DNA of 47,494 nucleotides from Myxococcota bacterium (GCA_035498015.1 DATKAO010000110.1:1-47494); one strand, 5' to 3'; positions 20,407 to 28,658 are shown, counted from the stretch's first letter. Numbers and translations: made by a program. The notes: generated from the sequence alone by a model not told the origin.

Positions 20407-21498
20407 ATGGGGACGGAGAGCGAAGATCTGCCGCTCGCGGGGGTGCGCGTGCTGGAGATCGGCGGCGGGCTCGCGGCCGCCTTCGCCACGCGCTGGCTGA
20501 CCGGCTTCGGCGCCGACGTGGTGCGCAGCGACGCGGGCAGCGAGACGCTCACGCGCGACGAGCAGGCGGCCCTGCTCGCGAGCAAGCGGCGCGTCGGCGT
20601 GGGCGATGCGCGCCTGCGCGAGCTCGCGCTCGCGGCCGACATCGTGGTCGAGGACGGCGTGCCCGGTGCGCTGGCGGCGCGCGGGCTCGACCCGCGGGCG
20701 CTGCGGCGCGAGAAGCCCGCGCTGGTGGTCGTGTCACTGACTCCGTTCGGGCAGACCGGGCCGGCGGCGCACTGGCGCGCCTCGAATCTGGTCGCGCACG
20801 CGGCCGGCGGAATCCTCTCGCTGACCGGCGTGGCCACGCGCGCGCCGCTGCAGAACGGCGGCAACCAGGCGTTCATGCTGCTCGGCCTGAACGGCGCCTC
20901 GGCGGCGCTCACGACCTACTTCGGGTCACTGCTGCACGGCGAAGGTGACTGGCTCGACATCTCCGCACAGGAGTGCGCCGCGGGCATGCTCGAGTACTAC
21001 GGCCCGCGCGCCGCCTTCGACCACACCCCGGCCGTGCGGCTCGGGAACCGCGTGAACTGTCTCTGGGGCATCTTCCCGGTGGCCGACGGGTTCGCGGGCG
21101 TGTGCGCGCTGCAGCGCCAGGCGCCGGCGTTCCTGGCCATGACGCGCGACCCGGCGCTGGCCGACCCGCGCTTCCTCGAGCCTGCGTACCGGCTCGAGCA
21201 CGACGCCGAGATCGGTGAGCTCGTGGCCCGCTGGTTCCGCGACAAGAAGAAGCGTGACCTGCTCGAAATGGGCGAATCGAACAAGGTGCCGATGGGCGCG
21301 GTCATGACGCCGCTCGATCTGCTGGGCAACGCGTGTCTCGACGAGCGCGGGTTCTTCGACGTCGTGAACACGCCCGCAGGCGAGGCGCGCGTGCCCGGCC
21401 GGCCCTATCTCGGCCTCGCCTGGCGCGCGGGCGCGCTGCACGGGCCGGCCGCCGACACGGACGCGGTCGCGGCGGACTGGCTGGGAGCGCGCGCGTGA
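20407..21498 (+). CDS. CaiB/BaiF family III CoA-transferase-like protein 1
   Basis: A 363-residue family III CoA-transferase/racemase fold: LPLAGVRVLEIGGGLAAAFATRWL at the N-terminus, DIVVEDGVPGALAARGLD, VVVSLTPFGQTGP, and LLHGEGDWLDISAQE in the central segment. At the position of the catalytic aspartate of formyl-CoA transferase I read E189 (SAQECAAGM). The N-terminal nucleotide-binding part is shorter than usual. It may therefore be a non-canonical or partner subunit. It ends in a GTGA overlap with the second CoA-transferase gene, which suggests a heteromer. A CATGAT element 9 nt upstream is a weak -10 candidate. Confidence 0.87.
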   Translation: MGTESEDLPLAGVRVLEIGGGLAAAFATRWLTGFGADVVRSDAGSETLTRDEQAALLASKRRVGVGDARLRELALAADIVVEDGVPGALAARGLDPRALRREKPALVVVSLTPFGQTGPAAHWRASNLVAHAAGGILSLTGVATRAPLQNGGNQAFMLLGLNGASAALTTYFGSLLHGEGDWLDISAQECAAGMLEYYGPRAAFDHTPAVRLGNRVNCLWGIFPVADGFAGVCALQRQAPAFLAMTRDPALADPRFLEPAYRLEHDAEIGELVARWFRDKKKRDLLEMGESNKVPMGAVMTPLDLLGNACLDERGFFDVVNTPAGEARVPGRPYLGLAWRAGALHGPAADTDAVAADWLGARA

Positions 21499-22727
21499 AA
21501 GAGCTGCCGCTCGCCGGCATCCGCGTGGCCGACCTCTCCATGATGTGGGCCGGCCCGTTCTGCACGCGCCTGCTCGGAGAGATGGGCGCCGAGGTGATCA
21601 AGATCGAGTCACCGCGCGCCTGGGACAACGTGCGCACGCTGTTGCCGCAGCCGGGCGCGCCCGAGCCCTGGAACACGTCGTACTACTTCAACGACTACAA
21701 CCGCGACAAGAAGTCACTCACGCTCGACCTGTCGCAGCCGCGCGGGAAAGAGCTGTATCTCGAGCTGATCGCGCGCTGTGACTGCGTGATCGAGAACTAC
21801 CGTGCCGACGTGCTCGACAAGCTCGGCATCGGCTGGGACGCGCTGCGCCGCGCGAAGCCCGACATCATCTTGATCAGCATGGCCGGCTTCGGGAAGACCG
21901 GCTCCGAGAAGGGCTTCGTCGGCTTCGGCCCCATCATCGAGCAGATGGCCGGTATGGCCTCGACCACGGGCTACGGCGACGACGGCGTGCCGTACAAGAC
22001 CGGCATCTCGTACGGCGACCCGATCGGCGGCATCGCGGCGGCGGGCGCCGTGGCGCTGGCGCTGATCGCCCGGCGCCGCACCGGCCAGGGCGCGTGGATC
22101 GACCTCGCGCAGCGCGAGACCATGGCGCAGATGCTCGGCCCGGCCTTCGCGGCCGCCTCGCTGCGCGGCGCCGCGCCCGTGCACCGCGGCAACCGGGATC
22201 CGCGCTTCGCGCCTCAGGGCCTGTACCCGTGCCTCGGCAGCGACCAGTGGGTCGCGATCTCGGCGCGCGACGAGCGCGAGTGGTGGGCGCTGGCGCGCGC
22301 GATCGGCGCGCCCGAGCTCGAGTCACTCGAGCTCGACGTGCGGCGCGCACGCCACGACGAGCTCGACCGGCGCATCGAGGCCTGGACCCGCGCGCTCCTG
22401 CCGCGCGAAGCGGCGGAGTCACTCCAGCGCGCCGGCGTCGCCGCCGCGCCCGTGCTCGACTGCAACGCGATCCACCAGGACCCGCACCTGGCCGCGCGCG
22501 GCTCCTGGGTCGAGTTGCCGCAGCCGAAGATGAAGACCTGGAAGCAGCCGGCCTCGGCCTGGCGCCTGGTCGAAGCCCAGCCGCTGCCGCGCCGGCACGC
22601 GCCGCTGTTCGGCGAGCACAACCGCGAGATCCTGTGCGGCCTGCTCGGTCACTCCGAGCGCGAGCTCGGCGAGCTGGCGGCGGCCGGCATCATCGGCGAC
22701 GCGCCCATCGGCGCGCGCGAGGGATGA
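21495..22727 (+). CDS. CaiB/BaiF family III CoA-transferase-like protein 2
   Basis: A 410-residue protein close to canonical family III: LPLAGIRVADLSMMWAGPFCTRLLGEMGAEVIKIE (read in parts), RDKKSLTLDLSQPRGKEL, CDCVIENYRADVLDKLGIGW, ISMAGFGKTGSEKGFVGFGP and GQGAWIDLAQRE. The residue aligned with the catalytic Asp appears to be E208. Such enzymes move CoA between organic acids or epimerise acyl-CoA. It is translationally coupled at both ends (GTGA with CoA transferase 1, ATGA with the channel-like gene). The substrate is unknown, but crotonase, SDR and oxygenase genes elsewhere in the window fit organic-acid catabolism. Confidence 0.92.
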   Translation: MKELPLAGIRVADLSMMWAGPFCTRLLGEMGAEVIKIESPRAWDNVRTLLPQPGAPEPWNTSYYFNDYNRDKKSLTLDLSQPRGKELYLELIARCDCVIENYRADVLDKLGIGWDALRRAKPDIILISMAGFGKTGSEKGFVGFGPIIEQMAGMASTTGYGDDGVPYKTGISYGDPIGGIAAAGAVALALIARRRTGQGAWIDLAQRETMAQMLGPAFAAASLRGAAPVHRGNRDPRFAPQGLYPCLGSDQWVAISARDEREWWALARAIGAPELESLELDVRRARHDELDRRIEAWTRALLPREAAESLQRAGVAAAPVLDCNAIHQDPHLAARGSWVELPQPKMKTWKQPASAWRLVEAQPLPRRHAPLFGEHNREILCGLLGHSERELGELAAAGIIGDAPIGAREG

Positions 22728-23296
22728 AAAAGAGCCGGCTCGAGGCTTTCAGCGACGGCGTCGTCGCGATCATCATCACGATCATGGTGCTCGAGCTGCG
22801 CCCGCCGCACGGCAGCGATTTCGAGTCACTCCGCCCGCTCGCGCCGTTGTTTCTCAGCTACGTGCTGAGCTTCGTCTACGTGGGCATCTACTGGAACAAC
22901 CACCACCACCTGCTGCACGCCGCGCAGGAGGTCACGGGCTGGGTGCTGTGGTCGAACCTGCATCTGTTGTTCTGGCTGTCGCTGTTTCCGTTCGCCACCG
23001 CCTGGCTGGGCGAGGCGCACGGCGCGTCGCTGCCGACCGCGCTCTACGGCGGCGTGCTGTTCATGGCCGGCGCCGCGTACCAGCTGCTCGAGTCCACGCT
23101 GGTGGCTCACCACGGCCGTGACTCGCAGCTGGCCCGGGCCCTGGGCGGCACCCGCAAGGAGTGGCTGTCGGTGGTCGCGTACGCGGGGGCGGTCGTCCTG
23201 GCCTTCGTGGCGCCGCTGCTCTCACAGGCGATCTACGTGGCCGTGGCGCTGCTCTGGTTCGTGCCGGACCGCCGTTTCGAGCGCCCGGCGCGCTAG
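22724..23296 (+). CDS. TMEM175-like membrane channel protein
   Basis: A 190-residue membrane protein with the family signature FSDGVVAIIITIMVLEL in the first helix (residues 9-25), corresponding to the FSDG motif of bacterial TMEM175 potassium channels, followed by HHHLLHAAQ and about five more hydrophobic helices. Bacterial homologues form tetrameric K+-selective pores. The ATG overlaps the stop of the CoA-transferase-like gene (ATGA), an odd partnership with no evident metabolic link. The C-terminus is short and basic (PDRRFERPAR). Confidence 0.85.
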   Translation: MKKSRLEAFSDGVVAIIITIMVLELRPPHGSDFESLRPLAPLFLSYVLSFVYVGIYWNNHHHLLHAAQEVTGWVLWSNLHLLFWLSLFPFATAWLGEAHGASLPTALYGGVLFMAGAAYQLLESTLVAHHGRDSQLARALGGTRKEWLSVVAYAGAVVLAFVAPLLSQAIYVAVALLWFVPDRRFERPAR

Positions 23297-23358
23297 CTCA
23301 CCCAATCTCCACCGTTTCCGCATGGTCCCGTTGCGCGGGCCGTCGCATTCTTCACCCC

Positions 23359-23709
23359 ATGGCGCGAATCGAGCTGTTCCGGCACACCGAGAAGTGGCTG
23401 GGCTTCGAGCCCGGCAAGACGATCTTCGCCGAGGGCGACCCCGGCGACTGCATGTACGTGATCCTCGAAGGCGAGGTCGAGATCCACGCCGGCGGCAAGC
23501 TGATCGAGCTGGCCGAGGCCGGCAGCACGCTGGGCGAGCTCGCGCTGATCGATCACTCGACGCGCAGCGCGACCGCCGTCGCGCGCAGCGCCACGCGCCT
23601 GGTGCCGATCAACGCCAAGCAGTTCCAGGGCATGATCCAGGAGACGCCGTTCTTCGCGCTGCAGGTCATGAGCATCATGGCGGAGCGGCTGCGGCGCTGG
23701 AGGCCCTGA
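23359..23709 (+). CDS. Stand-alone cyclic-nucleotide-binding domain protein
   Basis: A 116-residue protein that is almost entirely one cNMP-binding beta-barrel: EGDPGDCMYVILEGEVEI, then the phosphate-binding cassette LGELALIDHSTRSATAVA, then a C-helix ending MSIMAERLRRWRP. No DNA-binding or kinase domain is attached, so it may act as a regulatory subunit or sensor in trans. ATG 23359 gives the complete domain; no strong ribosome site is seen. It lies 62 nt after the TMEM175-like gene and could be co-transcribed with it. Confidence 0.85.
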   Translation: MARIELFRHTEKWLGFEPGKTIFAEGDPGDCMYVILEGEVEIHAGGKLIELAEAGSTLGELALIDHSTRSATAVARSATRLVPINAKQFQGMIQETPFFALQVMSIMAERLRRWRP

Positions 23710-23748
23710 GCCCGAGGGCCCTCGGGGCAGGCGCCCCTCCCTTGCTGA

Positions 23749-23754
23749 TAGGAT
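23749..23754 (+). promoter_or_regulatory. -10-like TAGGAT upstream of the third LLM gene
   Basis: TAGGAT lies 19 nt before ATG 23774, leaving a short leader that contains GGGAGGG (23761-23767) as a ribosome site. This is a conventional arrangement, unlike many other starts here. Confidence 0.4.
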
Positions 23755-23773
23755 CGCGCCGGGAGGGCTCCAC

Positions 23774-24778
23774 ATGCGAGTCGATGCAGGGTTGATGGGT
23801 GGCCTGGCCGACGTTCCGAAGGCCATTCGCGAGCTCGAGGCGCTGGGCTACGACGGTGCGATCACCGCCGAGACGGCGCACGATCCGTTCTTCCCGCTCC
23901 TGCTCGCGGCGGAGCACAGCTCGCGCATCGAGCTCGTGACTGCGATCGCGGTCGCCTTCGCGCGCAGCCCGATGACCCTCGCCAACCTGGGTCACGACCT
24001 GAACGCCTACTCGAAGGGGCGTTTCGTGCTCGGCCTGGGCTCGCAGATCGCGCCGCACATCACCAAGCGCTTCAGCATGCCCTGGTCGCACCCGGCGGCG
24101 CGCATGCGCGAGCTGATCCTGGCCATGCGCGCGATCTGGGACTGCTGGTACAAGGGCAAGAAGCTCGAGTTCCGTGGCGAGTTCTACACCCACACGCTGA
24201 TGACTCCCATGTTCACGCCCACCGACACCCAGTACGGTGCGCCGAAGGTGTTTCTCGCGGCCGTGGGCCCGCTCATGACCGAGGTCGCGGGCGAGGTCGC
24301 CGACGGCGTGATCTGCCACGCGTTCACCACCGAGAAGTACATGCGCGAAGTCACGCTGCCGGCGATCGAGCGCGGGCTCGCGAAGTCGGGCCGCAAGCGC
24401 TCCGACTTCCAGGTCTCGTTCCCGGGCTTCGTGGTCACCGGCAAGGACGAGAAGGCCTGGAGTGACTCGCGCCGCGGGGTGTGCAAGCAGATCGCGTTCT
24501 ACGGCTCGACGCCCGCCTATCGGCCCGTGCTCGAGCTGCACGGCTGGGGCGGCCTGCAGACCGAGCTCAATGCGCTCTCGAAGCAAGGCCAGTGGGACAA
24601 GATGGGCACGCTCATCGACGACAAGATCCTGGAGCAGTTCGCGGTCGTGGGCACGCCCGACGAGATCGTTCCGCGCTTCAAGGCGCGCTACGGCGACGCG
24701 GTCGACCGCACCACGCTGGGCTTCGCCGCGGGCGCGAAGTCGACCGTGCAGGAGCTGATCGCGCAGCTCCACGGCTGA
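23774..24778 (+). CDS. Luciferase-like F420-type oxidoreductase 3
   Basis: A 334-residue LLM-family enzyme: ELEALGYDGAITAETAHDPFFPLLLAAEHS (read in parts), RIELVTAIAVAFARSPM, GRFVLGLGSQIAPHITKRF and MRELILAMRAIWDCW. The SQIAPHITKRF segment with the following PWSHPAARMRE is typical of the mycobacterial MSMEG_2256-like F420-dependent subgroup, as I recall it. The C-terminal VVGTPDEIVPRFKARYGD is conserved in the family. A GGGAGGG ribosome site precedes the ATG. It is not closely similar to the two LLM enzymes of the first operon. The substrate is unknown. Confidence 0.9.
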   Translation: MRVDAGLMGGLADVPKAIRELEALGYDGAITAETAHDPFFPLLLAAEHSSRIELVTAIAVAFARSPMTLANLGHDLNAYSKGRFVLGLGSQIAPHITKRFSMPWSHPAARMRELILAMRAIWDCWYKGKKLEFRGEFYTHTLMTPMFTPTDTQYGAPKVFLAAVGPLMTEVAGEVADGVICHAFTTEKYMREVTLPAIERGLAKSGRKRSDFQVSFPGFVVTGKDEKAWSDSRRGVCKQIAFYGSTPAYRPVLELHGWGGLQTELNALSKQGQWDKMGTLIDDKILEQFAVVGTPDEIVPRFKARYGDAVDRTTLGFAAGAKSTVQELIAQLHG

Positions 24779-24790
24779 GCGAGCGCGGCC

Positions 24791-25468
24791 TCAGGCCGCG
24801 TCGTGGAAGATCAGCCCGAGCGTGAAGCGCAGGCCGGAGCGCAGGCGACTCACGCCGTGGCGCATCTGCACGCGGTGGAAGCCGCGCGCGCCCCGGCGCG
24901 GGCGCTCGCGCACGGCGAAGGCCACGGCGTCGCCCTGCCCCAGCGGCACCACCTCGCCGCGCGACTGCGCGCGCGGGCGCTGCTCGACCAGCAGGAACTC
25001 ACCGCCGCTGAAGTCGCGCGCCGGATCCGAGAGCAGCACGGTGGCCTGGATCGGGAACACGAGCTCGCCGTACAGGTCCTGGTGCAGGCAGTTGTAGTCG
25101 CCGGCCTCGTAGCGCAGCACGAGCGGCGTGGGCCGCGTCTGCCCGGCGGCGTGGCACTGCTCGAGATACGAGCCCAGGTCGGCCGGGAAGTCCGCGGGCT
25201 GGCGCAGCTGCTCGCGCCAGCGGTTCGCCGCGGGCGCGAGCTCCGCGTAGAGTGACTCGCGCAGGCGCTGCACCGCGGGCGGCAGCGGGTAGGCGAAGTA
25301 CTGGTACTCGCCCTGCCCGAAGCCGTGCTGCTGCATGACCACGCGTTTGCGGAAGAGCGAGGCGTCGCTCCACAGCGCGCCGAGCGCCGCGCAGTCGCGC
25401 GGCGCCAGCAGGCCGGGCAGCAGCGCGAAGCCGCGCGCGTCGAGTGACTCGTGCAGCTCGGGCTTCAT
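24791..25468 (-). CDS. 2OG-Fe(II) dioxygenase coupled to ada
   Basis: A 225-residue non-haem iron dioxygenase. The facial triad is H129-x-D131 (YNCLHQDLYG) and H204 (RHGVSRL), with R210 or R214 for 2-oxoglutarate. GFGQGEYQYFAYPLP near the N-terminus marks the subfamily, often annotated proline hydroxylase-like. It sits exactly where alkB sits in the E. coli ada-alkB operon, overlapping ada by ATGA, but it lacks AlkB nucleotide-recognition features that I would expect. A role in repair or detoxification of alkylated substrates is inferred from co-expression with ada only. Confidence 0.88.
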   Translation of the reverse strand: MKPELHESLDARGFALLPGLLAPRDCAALGALWSDASLFRKRVVMQQHGFGQGEYQYFAYPLPPAVQRLRESLYAELAPAANRWREQLRQPADFPADLGSYLEQCHAAGQTRPTPLVLRYEAGDYNCLHQDLYGELVFPIQATVLLSDPARDFSGGEFLLVEQRPRAQSRGEVVPLGQGDAVAFAVRERPRRGARGFHRVQMRHGVSRLRSGLRFTLGLIFHDAA

Positions 25469-26538
25469 CGCGCGGCGGCCCGCCCGCCCGGGCGCGCGGC
25501 GGCGGCCGCCTCGCGCGCGAGCAGCGCGCGCTTGCGCTCGAGACCCCAGCGGTAGCCCGCGAGCCCGCCGCCGAGGCGCAGCGCGCGGTGACACGGCACC
25601 AGCAGCGCCACCGGGTTGTGCGCGCAGGCCTGCGCCACGGCGCGCACCGCGCGCGGCCGGCCGAGCGCGCGCGCCAGCTCCGTGTACGTGATGGTCTTGC
25701 CGGGCGGGACCCGCTGCAGCGCGCGCCAGACCTGGGCCTGGAACGCGGTGCCGCGCACGTCGAGCGGCAGCTCGAGCGCGTGGTCGGGCGAGGCGATGAA
25801 GCCGGCAATGCGCGCCAGCCACTCGCGCAGGCCGGCGCGGTCCTCGCGCAGCTCGGCCGCGGCGAAGCGCGCGTGCAGGCCCGCGACCAGTGACTCGCGC
25901 GAGTCACCGAGCTCGGCCGCGCACACGCCGCGCGCGGTCGCCGCGACCAGCACCCAGCCCAGGGCCGTCTTCGCCACGGCCCAGCGGATCGCCTCACCGC
26001 GCCCCGCGCGCCGGCGCGCGCCCGGAGTCATGCCCAGGCCCGAGCCCTCCGCGTAGGCGCCCGAGGCCGAGCCGAAGCCGGCCCCGTAGGCCGCGCGCGC
26101 CACCGGCTCGCCCGCGTCGAGCGCCTTGCCCAGGCGCGCCGCACGCTCGGCGCGCGCGTACTCGCGCGGGGTCGTTCCCACCACCTGCTTGAACAGGCGG
26201 TGGAAGTGGAACGGACTCACTCCCACGGCCGCCGCGAGCTCGCGCAGAGTCGGCGCTGACTCACACTGCGTCAGGATCGCGCACGCCTTCGCCACCGCGG
26301 CGAGCTGCGCCTCCACGGGCGTGCGCTCGGTCGGGCGGCAGCGCTTGCAGGCCCGGAAGCCGGCGGCCTCGGCGGCTTGCGGGCTCTCGTGGAAGGCCAC
26401 GTTCTCGCGCCGGGGCAGCCGCGAGGCGCAGCTCGGCCGGCAGTACACGCCGGTGGTGCGCACCGAGTACCAGAACGTCCCGTCGGCCCTGCGATCGCGC
26501 CGGGTCAGAGACTGCCAACACTTCTTGGGGTCGAGCAT
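25465..26538 (-). CDS. ada: Ada: methyl-responsive regulator and O6-methylguanine methyltransferase
   Basis: A 357-residue full-length Ada. The N-terminal zinc domain carries C33, C37, C64 and C67 (GVYCRPSCASR, CKRCRP); C33 corresponds to the residue that takes methyl groups from phosphotriesters and switches Ada into an activator. An AraC-type helix-turn-helix follows (LRELAAAVGVSPFHFHRLFKQVVG). The C-terminal methyltransferase domain has the suicide cysteine C316 in LVPCHRA. ATG 26538 was chosen over an upstream in-frame start because AGGAGA lies 9 nt before it and the promoter is downstream of the other start. It is coupled by ATGA to the dioxygenase gene, and an Ada box is present upstream. 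Confidence 0.95.
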   Translation of the reverse strand: MLDPKKCWQSLTRRDRRADGTFWYSVRTTGVYCRPSCASRLPRRENVAFHESPQAAEAAGFRACKRCRPTERTPVEAQLAAVAKACAILTQCESAPTLRELAAAVGVSPFHFHRLFKQVVGTTPREYARAERAARLGKALDAGEPVARAAYGAGFGSASGAYAEGSGLGMTPGARRRAGRGEAIRWAVAKTALGWVLVAATARGVCAAELGDSRESLVAGLHARFAAAELREDRAGLREWLARIAGFIASPDHALELPLDVRGTAFQAQVWRALQRVPPGKTITYTELARALGRPRAVRAVAQACAHNPVALLVPCHRALRLGGGLAGYRWGLERKRALLAREAAAAARPGGRAAAR

Positions 26539-26591
26539 TTCGAGGTCTCCTGCTTCGTGTTGGACGCGAGGATCGGCGCCGACCCGGCACA

Positions 26592-26618
26592 ATTCTATCC
26601 GAGCCTTGCTTTCCAATT
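26592..26618 (-). promoter_or_regulatory. Ada box overlapping the ada promoter
   Basis: On the minus strand, AATTGGAAAGCAA (26618-26606) matches the Ada box form AAT-N6-GCAA known from E. coli ada and alkA. Eight nucleotides further down is TAGAAT (26597-26592), a 5/6 match to a -10 box. The box therefore covers the -35 region, as expected for an activator contacting sigma, with a leader of about 47-50 nt to ATG 26538. Self-activation by methylated Ada is the obvious reading. Confidence 0.7.
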
Positions 26619-26761
26619 CGCCCGCCGAATGCCTCGGGTTCGGAACGCTGACGTGACCCGGCCCGGCCATGCTGCGCGCGACGCCGTGGGGCGAGACCTG
26701 ACTCGGTCTCGACGCTCGCAATGATGCCGATCGACGGCAGGAGCTCGCCCTGCGGCTCGTC

Positions 26762-26767
26762 TATCTT
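26762..26767 (+). promoter_or_regulatory. -10-like TATCTT, leaderless start of GNAT gene
   Basis: TATCTT is separated by 8 nt from ATG 26776, with no Shine-Dalgarno between. Confidence 0.4.
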
Positions 26768-26775
26768 GTCGCGCG

Positions 26776-27327
26776 ATGGCAGGCGAGGCGCTGCGCGTGC
26801 GGCTGGCGACCGGGGACGACCTCCCCGCCCTGCGCGCGCTCATCCCGCGCTCCGTGCGCGGCCTCTCGCGCCCGCACTACAGCGACGCGCAGATCGAGGC
26901 TTCGATCGTGCACGTGTTCGGCCCGGACACGCAGCTGATCGCCGACGGCACTTACTTCGTGGTGCTCGCGGGCGAGCGCATCGTGGCCTGCGGCGGCTGG
27001 AGCCGGCGCCGCACGCTCTACGGCGGCGACCAGCACAAGGGTGAGTCGGACCCGCTGGTCGATCCGGCGCTCGAGCCGGCGCGCATCCGCGCGTTCTTCG
27101 TCGATCCCGACTTCTCGCGCCGCGGTCTGGGCACGCGGCTCATGAACGCCTGCCTCGAGGCCGCCCGCGCGGCAGGCTTCAGCACGCTCGAGCTCGGCGC
27201 TACGCTGCCCGGCGTGCCGCTGTACCGCGCCTTCGGCTTCCGGGAGCTCGAGCGGGTCGACGTGCCGCTGCCCGGCGGGCAGGTGCTGCCGATCGTGCGC
27301 ATGGGCCGCGCGCTCGAGGCCGGGTGA
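26776..27327 (+). CDS. GNAT-family N-acetyltransferase
   Basis: A 183-residue acetyl-CoA-dependent N-acetyltransferase. The CoA-binding motif A is IRAFFVDPDFSRRGLGTRLMNA (about residues 112-133), preceded by the strand IVACGGWSRR and followed by GFSTLELGATLPGVPLYRAFGF. The acceptor is unknown. The stop is immediately followed by the GTG of the hydrolase gene (no intervening base), so the two are in one transcript. The start follows a -10-like TATCTT by 8 nt. Confidence 0.9.
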   Translation: MAGEALRVRLATGDDLPALRALIPRSVRGLSRPHYSDAQIEASIVHVFGPDTQLIADGTYFVVLAGERIVACGGWSRRRTLYGGDQHKGESDPLVDPALEPARIRAFFVDPDFSRRGLGTRLMNACLEAARAAGFSTLELGATLPGVPLYRAFGFRELERVDVPLPGGQVLPIVRMGRALEAG

Positions 27328-28131
27328 GTGCGGCGCGTGGGGCTCGTGCTCCTGCTGGTCGTGACACTGATCGGTGTCGCGGCCTGGCTCGCGCGCGCGG
27401 CCGAGCGCCGCATCCTGTTCCCCGCGCGGCGCGCCGGCGACGCGAGCGCGCTGCTCGCGAGCGCGGGCGGCGAGCAGCTCTGGCTCGACGCCGGCGGCGC
27501 GCGCACCGAGGCCTGGCTCCTGCCCGCGCGCGCCGGCCGGTCCGCGCCCGCGGCGCTCGTGATCTACACGCACGGCAACGGCGAGCTGATCGACGACTGG
27601 GCGAGCGCCTGGGACGAGCCGCGAAGCTGGGGCCTGTCGGTGCTCCTGGTCGAATATCCCGGCTACGGGCGCTCCGGTGGCAGCCCTTCGGAGGCGGGCA
27701 TCGCGGCGACCATACTCGCCGCCTACGACACGGCCGCGAAGCGGCCCGAGGTCGACCCGGGCCGGATCATCGCCTACGGGCGCTCGCTGGGCGGCGGCGC
27801 CGCGAGCGTGCTGGCGGCGCAGCGCACGCTGGCGGCGCTCGTGCTCGAGTCCACGTTCACGAGCGTGCGCGACATCGCCAAGAGCCTGCGCGTGCCCGGC
27901 TTCCTGGTGCCGGACCCCTTCGACAGTGTCTCTCGCCTGGCCGCCTTCCGCGGGCCGACCCTGATCGTGCACGGCGAGCGCGACGAGGTGGTGCCGGTCG
28001 CGCACGGGCGCGCCTTGCACGACGCGCTGCCGCAGTCGGAGCTGGTCATCTTCCGTGACTGCGGACACAATGACTGCCCGCGTCCCTGGCCGAAACTGCG
28101 AGAGTTTCTCGCGAGTCACGAACTCCTCTAG
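27328..28131 (+). CDS. Membrane-anchored alpha/beta hydrolase (BEM46/ABHD13-like)
   Basis: A 267-residue serine hydrolase with an N-terminal membrane anchor or signal (residues 5-22). Oxyanion loop YTHGNGELIDDW, nucleophile S153 in AYGRSLGGGAA, acid in VHGERDEVVP and histidine in CGHNDCP. The EYPGYGRSGGSPSE segment is characteristic of the BEM46/ABHD13 group. The likely substrate is an ester or thioester, not determinable here. The GTG start abuts the upstream stop and precedes the TPR gene by 8 nt. Confidence 0.9.
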   Translation: MRRVGLVLLLVVTLIGVAAWLARAAERRILFPARRAGDASALLASAGGEQLWLDAGGARTEAWLLPARAGRSAPAALVIYTHGNGELIDDWASAWDEPRSWGLSVLLVEYPGYGRSGGSPSEAGIAATILAAYDTAAKRPEVDPGRIIAYGRSLGGGAASVLAAQRTLAALVLESTFTSVRDIAKSLRVPGFLVPDPFDSVSRLAAFRGPTLIVHGERDEVVPVAHGRALHDALPQSELVIFRDCGHNDCPRPWPKLREFLASHELL

Positions 28132-28139
28132 GGCGGCCC

Positions 28140-28637
28140 TTGGCGGAACAGGATCCCATCGAGACCGACATCGCGGCGGGTCACATGCTGCTCGACGCCG
28201 GCCTCACCGAGAACGCGCTCCAGCACTTCCGTGCGCTGGTGGCTCGGGCTCCGCGCGATGCACGCACGCAGTACGCGCTGGCCAGCGCGCTCGACGGCGC
28301 CGACCGCGAAGCCGAGGCGATCCCGGTCTACGCCGAGGCGATCCGGCTGCGCCCCACCGGCGAGCTCCTGGCCCGCGCTTATCTCGGGCTGGGCAGCTCG
28401 CTCGGCAGCCTGGGCCGGCACGCCGAGGCGCTCGAGGTGCTCTCGGGCGGGAGCCGCCGCTTCCCCGAGCACGTGCCGCTGCGCGCCTTCCTGGCCCTGG
28501 CTTCGGCGCGCGCGGGCAAGCCGGCCGAGGCGGTCGTGGCGCTGGTCGAGGACATGCTCGCCCACCACGACCTGGGCCCCTACACCGAGACGGTTCGGCG
28601 CCAGCTGGCCGAGCTGCGCAAGGTCCCGCGGCGCTAG
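28140..28637 (+). CDS. TPR-repeat protein
   Basis: A 165-residue all-helical protein with about four tetratricopeptide-like units (ENALQHFRALVARAPRDARTQYALASAL; EAIPVYAEAIRLRPTG; EALEVLSGGSRRFPEHVPLRAFLALASA, read in parts). It has no signal or membrane segment, so it is probably a cytosolic protein-interaction adaptor. The TTG start at 28140 lies 8 nt after the hydrolase stop and has no strong ribosome site, so the exact start is uncertain. Confidence 0.78.
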   Translation: MAEQDPIETDIAAGHMLLDAGLTENALQHFRALVARAPRDARTQYALASALDGADREAEAIPVYAEAIRLRPTGELLARAYLGLGSSLGSLGRHAEALEVLSGGSRRFPEHVPLRAFLALASARAGKPAEAVVALVEDMLAHHDLGPYTETVRRQLAELRKVPRR

Positions 28638-28646
28638 CCAGTTGCG

Positions 28647-28652
28647 TATCCT
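28647..28652 (+). promoter_or_regulatory. -10-like TATCCT, leaderless start of NarL-type kinase
   Basis: TATCCT lies 6 nt before ATG 28659; the gap GCCCGA is too short for a Shine-Dalgarno. Confidence 0.45.
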
Positions 28653-28658
28653 GCCCGA

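Noticed and set aside
24791-25468. Calling the dioxygenase alkB
   Set aside because: Although it sits downstream of ada, its GFGQGEYQYFAYPLP and YNCLHQDLYG motifs belong to another 2OG-Fe(II) subfamily.
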